Source: Prevotellaceae bacterium UBA1720 (GTDB lineage Bacteria > Bacteroidota > Bacteroidia > Bacteroidales > Bacteroidaceae). Taken from it: a stretch of 17,596 nt of DNA. The notes beneath the pieces are model-generated. The model made no database searches. It was not told the origin of the DNA and saw only the letters and a list, made by a program, of their open reading frames with translations. Within the stretch, counting starts at the first letter, position 1; each line of letters begins with the position of its first letter. The stretch lies in assembly GCA_002317475.1 (NCBI GenBank), contig DCIS01000029.1, positions 1 to 17,596 on the forward strand. Direction: 5' to 3'. Shown one piece after another: positions 14,880 through 17,596 of the stretch. Both the position numbers and the translations under genes were made by a program.

Positions 14880-14967
14880 CTTTCCGCCTTAGGTCGCTGA
14901 CAGGATGAAGAGTTCCCTAGTTATGCCTCGGGTGTGATCGTCAAACAATTTAATATAATCATACAAA
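14880..14967 (+). promoter_or_regulatory. Possible structured mRNA leader of rplS
   Basis: The leader between the predicted start site and ATG 14968 is far richer in G+C than the flanking promoter and the A+T-rich 25 nt before the start codon. Short complementary stretches (TTAGG near 14889 with CCTAG near 14919) could pair, but I cannot draw one convincing fold. Ribosomal-protein leaders are often autoregulatory; this is a suggestion only. Confidence 0.3.
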
Positions 14968-15336
14968 ATGGCAGATTTAATTAAAATTGCTGAGGAAGCA
15001 TTTGCTACTGGCAAGAGCCACCCTTCATTCAAGGCAGGTGACACCCTGACTGTAGCTTACAAGATCATCGAGGGTAACAAGGAGCGTATCCAGTTGTATC
15101 GTGGTGTATGTATCAAGATTAGCGGTCATGGCGACAAGAAGCGCTTCACCGTTCGCAAGATGTCTGGTACCGTAGGTGTAGAGCGTATCTTCCCTATCGA
15201 GAGCCCCAACATCGACAGCATCACTGTTAACAAGATTGGTAAGGTACGTCGTGCTAAGTTGTACTACCTCCGTAACCTCACTGGTAAGAAGGCTCGTATC
15301 GCAGAGAAGCGCGTTAGCACTAAGTCTGCAGAGTAA
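14968..15336 (+). CDS. rplS: 50S ribosomal protein L19
   Basis: A 122-residue L19, normal length for the family, a component of the large subunit near the 30S interface. Typical sequences are HPSFKAGDTLTVAYKI near the N terminus, RIQLYRGVCIKISG, TVRKMSGTVGVERIFPIESPN and KIGKVRRAKLYYLRNLTGKKARI. It is transcribed alone here, not with rpsP-rimM-trmD as in Proteobacteria, from the -7 box at 14866, and is closed by a strong terminator at 15376-15407. Codon choice is strongly biased (for example GGT, CGT, AAG), as expected for a highly expressed gene. Confidence 0.98.
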   Translation: MADLIKIAEEAFATGKSHPSFKAGDTLTVAYKIIEGNKERIQLYRGVCIKISGHGDKKRFTVRKMSGTVGVERIFPIESPNIDSITVNKIGKVRRAKLYYLRNLTGKKARIAEKRVSTKSAE

Positions 15337-15375
15337 CAAAGAGCACTCTGACTACTCAAAGAAAAAGCATGTTTC

Positions 15376-15415
15376 AAGGTGTCAAGGACTTAAATCCTTG
15401 GCACCTTTGCTTTTC
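15376..15415 (+). terminator. Intrinsic terminator of rplS
   Basis: AAGGTGTCAAGGA (15376-15388) pairs with TCCTTGGCACCTT (15395-15407) over 13 positions (one G-U) around a 6-nt loop. A further lower stem, GAAAAAGC (15361) with GCTTTTC (15409), brings in the TTTT run. Confidence 0.9.
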
Positions 15416-15498
15416 TTAAAAACCACACGAGTTGTTAATTCGGCAAACTAAAACAACTTTTTTAGAACAATTGCAATATGGATATGAAAAATAATCCT

Positions 15499-15506
15499 TA
15501 TATTTG
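15499..15506 (+). promoter_or_regulatory. -7 box of the outer membrane protein gene
   Basis: TATATTTG matches TAnnTTTG, 28 bp before ATG 15535. The -33 region shows only a partial match (TTGC at 15471, spacing 24 bp). Confidence 0.55.
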
Positions 15507-15534
15507 CATAATAATTGTTTGACCACTTACTTTT

Positions 15535-16581
15535 ATGAAAAAGATTGCAATCATTTCGGGAATTTTGCTCAGTTCCATTTTCACTTACGGACAAAAGTCC
15601 TCATCAAGTTTCCTAAGACTGAACCGAATGGATCTAAACGTCACAGCAGGTACCACAGGAATCGGTGTCGACCTGTCTGCCGATTTGGGAGAATTGTTCC
15701 GAGCACGAGTAGGCGGCACATTCATGCCACATTTTAAATATGTCACAGATTTCGGCGTTGAGGTGGGTGATGATAAGGAACTTAGCCCCGAGAAATTTGA
15801 CAGACTATCAGGAATGCTGGAAGAAATGACAGGTTTTAAGGTAGACAACACCATTGACATGGCAGGTACTCCTTCTTTCAACAATTTCAGACTATTGGTA
15901 GATGTTTTCCCTTTTAGAAAGATTGAGTCGCTAAAAGGCATCAAGGACTTATATTTTACCGCAGGTTTCTATGCAGGTCCTAAGAAAGTGGCAAAAGCCG
16001 TTAACACGACAGAGGACATGCCCTCGTTAATGGCTGTAAGCATCTACAACTCCATGTACACCAAAGTAGAGAACTATATGTATACTGGAAGTTACGGTAC
16101 AAACTCTGACGGAACCCCTATTACTAGTCTCTTCATGGGTATCGAACTTGACCCTGCTCAATACGAACAATTTCTTGACTACGGAAAAATGGGCATGCCC
16201 CTAGGTACTATGGATGGATACGAGACTGATTATTGGGGAGACCCCATTCTTGACGCCGATGGCAACCCTATCCCGAAGACTTACAAAATGGAACCAGACG
16301 AAAACAGTATGGTAAAAGCTGACGCAGTAGTCAATGCTTTCCGTCCTTACCTTGGCGTCGGCTACAACCATTCATTCAAGAAAAATGATAAGTTTAGAAT
16401 TGGCGTAGACGCTGGTGCTATGTTCTGGGGCGGTTCTCCTAAACTCATCACACATGACGGAACAGACCTTGTACACGAGGTTTATGGTGTCCCTGGCAAG
16501 ATTGGCAAATATGTTGATATTGTCAAGGCATTGAAAGTATTTCCTGTCCTCAACCTATCTGTCTCTTACAGACTTTATTAA
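15535..16581 (+). CDS. Predicted outer membrane beta-barrel protein of unknown function
   Basis: A 348-residue protein I do not recognise as a named family. Residues 1-19 are a signal peptide (cut near TYG-Q). After it come alternating, barrel-like strands: MDLNVTAGTTGIGVDLSADL, LFRARVGGTFMPHFKY, NNFRLLVDVFPF and LYFTAGFYAG. A long acidic middle (about 160-260) looks surface-exposed and is rich in Asp, Gly and Tyr. It closes with AFRPYLGVGYNHSF, KFRIGVDAGAMFWGG and FPVLNLSVSYRLY, whose final aromatic residue is the usual barrel-insertion signal. The pattern GxGVDLSxDLGxxFxxRxG recalls lineage-specific Bacteroidales outer membrane proteins. It is a single-gene unit with its own promoter and terminator. 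Function is unknown. Confidence 0.75.
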   Translation: MKKIAIISGILLSSIFTYGQKSSSSFLRLNRMDLNVTAGTTGIGVDLSADLGELFRARVGGTFMPHFKYVTDFGVEVGDDKELSPEKFDRLSGMLEEMTGFKVDNTIDMAGTPSFNNFRLLVDVFPFRKIESLKGIKDLYFTAGFYAGPKKVAKAVNTTEDMPSLMAVSIYNSMYTKVENYMYTGSYGTNSDGTPITSLFMGIELDPAQYEQFLDYGKMGMPLGTMDGYETDYWGDPILDADGNPIPKTYKMEPDENSMVKADAVVNAFRPYLGVGYNHSFKKNDKFRIGVDAGAMFWGGSPKLITHDGTDLVHEVYGVPGKIGKYVDIVKALKVFPVLNLSVSYRLY

Positions 16582-16629
16582 AAGAAGACTAATTCTAGGA
16601 TTACCAAGAAACATAATGTTCTTGTACAT

Positions 16630-16666
16630 AATAGCGGGCATCTGTTCACTACAGATGCCCGCTATT
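16630..16666. terminator. 14-15-bp perfect hairpin between convergent genes
   Basis: ATAGCGGGCATCTG (16631-16644) and CAGATGCCCGCTAT (16652-16665) are perfectly complementary, with one more A-T pair outside and a 7-nt loop. TTTATT follows on the plus strand. It likely terminates the outer membrane protein gene and may also serve the convergent InlB-repeat gene. Confidence 0.85.
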
Positions 16667-16696
16667 TATTAGTAGGGTATCGCGGAGAGAGGCACG

Positions 16697-17596
16697 TTAT
16701 TTAACGACATACTTCTTTCCATTTATAATGTAAATACCTGCAGGAAGATTGGCCGTCTTGACACTTTCTGACGACTTCACGAACTTACCATCAACGGTGA
16801 AAATAAGCAATTTGCTCTTGTTGCGGAGACTTCTAATACCATCAGTATAGTCAGCCGTATAGGTTACATCATGTGCAGGCATAGTCTCATACTGACCGCC
16901 TATCCATCCATTGAAGATGATATCATCCTGCTCTGGTTGCCAAGTGTATTCTGGCATAGCACTTCCATAAGGTACTTCAACCTCATAGAGGAGTTCGTCA
17001 TTATAGTAATATGACACCTTATATGTGTTGACAGAATACGTTGCGGTATAGGTCACATCATGTGCAGGCACAACATCATCCACATTGGGCGACCATCCTG
17101 TAAAGGTATATCCTTCCTTGCTCTGAGGATCTGGACTAGCAATCTCGCTGCCATAAGTCAACTTGTCAGACACAATCACAGAACCGTCAACATCAAGGAA
17201 AGTAACTGTATACGAATTAATCGTAAACGAACCTACAACAGTAATATCTTTGGCTGGCATTGTTTCAGGAACCCCACTCCAACCACTAAAGGTGTAGCCT
17301 TCCTTCTCTGGTTCAGGCAAGGCAACAACTGCCTCCGAATAGCTATATCCTACAACAGCATAGACGTTTCCATCCACTTCATAAGTGAGTTTATAAGGAT
17401 TAACCTTAAAGATTGCCTGGTATGTTATGCCACCTACAGGAACAGTAGAACCTACCGTGAACGTAGGAGACCAACCACAGAAAGTGTATCCCTCACGCTC
17501 AGGATCCTCTGGACATTCTATTACAGAACCATAATCTTGTTGTTTCTCAGAAATTATGCGTTCACCATCAGCAAAAATAACTGCATACTGATTGAT
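16697..17596 (-). CDS. InlB B-repeat surface protein with T9SS-like tail (3' part only)
   Basis: The C-terminal 299 residues of a larger protein; the frame stays open to the window edge, so the 5' end is missing. It holds four InlB/Listeria-Bacteroides (Flg_new) repeats of about 62 residues, beginning NQYAVIF, NPYKLTY, NSYTVTF and NTYKVSY. Repeats 1-3 contain EGYTFxGWS; the fourth is divergent (DDIIFNGWIGG). Repeats 2-4 end in a PAKD/PAHD(I/V)T segment followed by aromatic strand residues. The last 45 residues (SKLLIFTVDGKFVKSS, then LPAGIYIINGKKYVVK) match the short form of a type IX secretion C-terminal sorting domain. The protein is therefore probably exported by T9SS and displayed on the surface. 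Its N-terminal domain, which would give the function (adhesin, protease, glycan binding), is outside the window. Confidence 0.88.
   Translation of the reverse strand: MNQYAVIFADGERIISEKQQDYGSVIECPEDPEREGYTFCGWSPTFTVGSTVPVGGITYQAIFKVNPYKLTYEVDGNVYAVVGYSYSEAVVALPEPEKEGYTFSGWSGVPETMPAKDITVVGSFTINSYTVTFLDVDGSVIVSDKLTYGSEIASPDPQSKEGYTFTGWSPNVDDVVPAHDVTYTATYSVNTYKVSYYYNDELLYEVEVPYGSAMPEYTWQPEQDDIIFNGWIGGQYETMPAHDVTYTADYTDGIRSLRNKSKLLIFTVDGKFVKSSESVKTANLPAGIYIINGKKYVVK

Overview
The window looks like chromosomal DNA of a Bacteroidota bacterium, most likely order Bacteroidales and close to Prevotella. Supporting signs are several promoters of the Bacteroidota type (TTTG, about 20 bp, then TAnnTTTG), signal peptides that end in A-Q or G-Q, a PorT-like type IX secretion (T9SS) protein, a T9SS-style C-terminal tail on an InlB-repeat surface protein, a DUF4982-type GH2 glycosidase, and start codons without Shine-Dalgarno sequences. 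Everything here is inferred by eye; no database search was run.

Layout. Positions 1-2881 hold a 66-residue Arc-like ribbon-helix-helix protein and a secreted GH2 beta-galactosidase-like enzyme. Positions 2882-3412 are a noncoding, repeat-rich convergent intergenic region. Positions 3413-4101 (minus) are a PIN-toxin/antitoxin pair with its own promoter. Positions 4217-6862 (minus) are rmuC followed 3 bp later by a CobW/COG0523 metallochaperone GTPase with a very His-rich insert. A tRNA-Met(CAT) with promoter and terminator lies at 6939-7012. Positions 7245-9940 (plus) are an LptF/LptG-type permease and bifunctional ribBA, overlapping in ATGA. Next come a Bax-inhibitor-1/YccA membrane protein and a class I aspartate aminotransferase, followed by two strong hairpins. 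A 54-residue 2x[4Fe-4S] ferredoxin (minus, 12079-12243) is divergent from a PorT-like beta-barrel gene. Positions 13126-14760 (minus) encode a 5'-nucleotidase split over two secreted proteins, with the C-terminal domain gene first. Then follow rplS (L19) with a roughly 90-nt leader, a lineage-type outer membrane protein of unknown function, a 14-bp hairpin terminator, and the 3' end of an InlB-repeat T9SS cargo gene that runs off the window.

How the genes work together. Most are housekeeping or cell-envelope genes: LPS transport, outer membrane barrels, T9SS accessory and cargo, periplasmic nucleotide and polysaccharide hydrolysis. The most unusual part is the 530-bp noncoding region at 2882-3412. 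It holds three different short-repeat elements (TCGCGGA, CTCCGTAG, AAAGTGA), each repeated with exactly an 11-bp period. Two of them are also arranged as long inverted repeats. I could not match this to a known element. The split nucleotidase and the His-rich metallochaperone are the other points worth following up.
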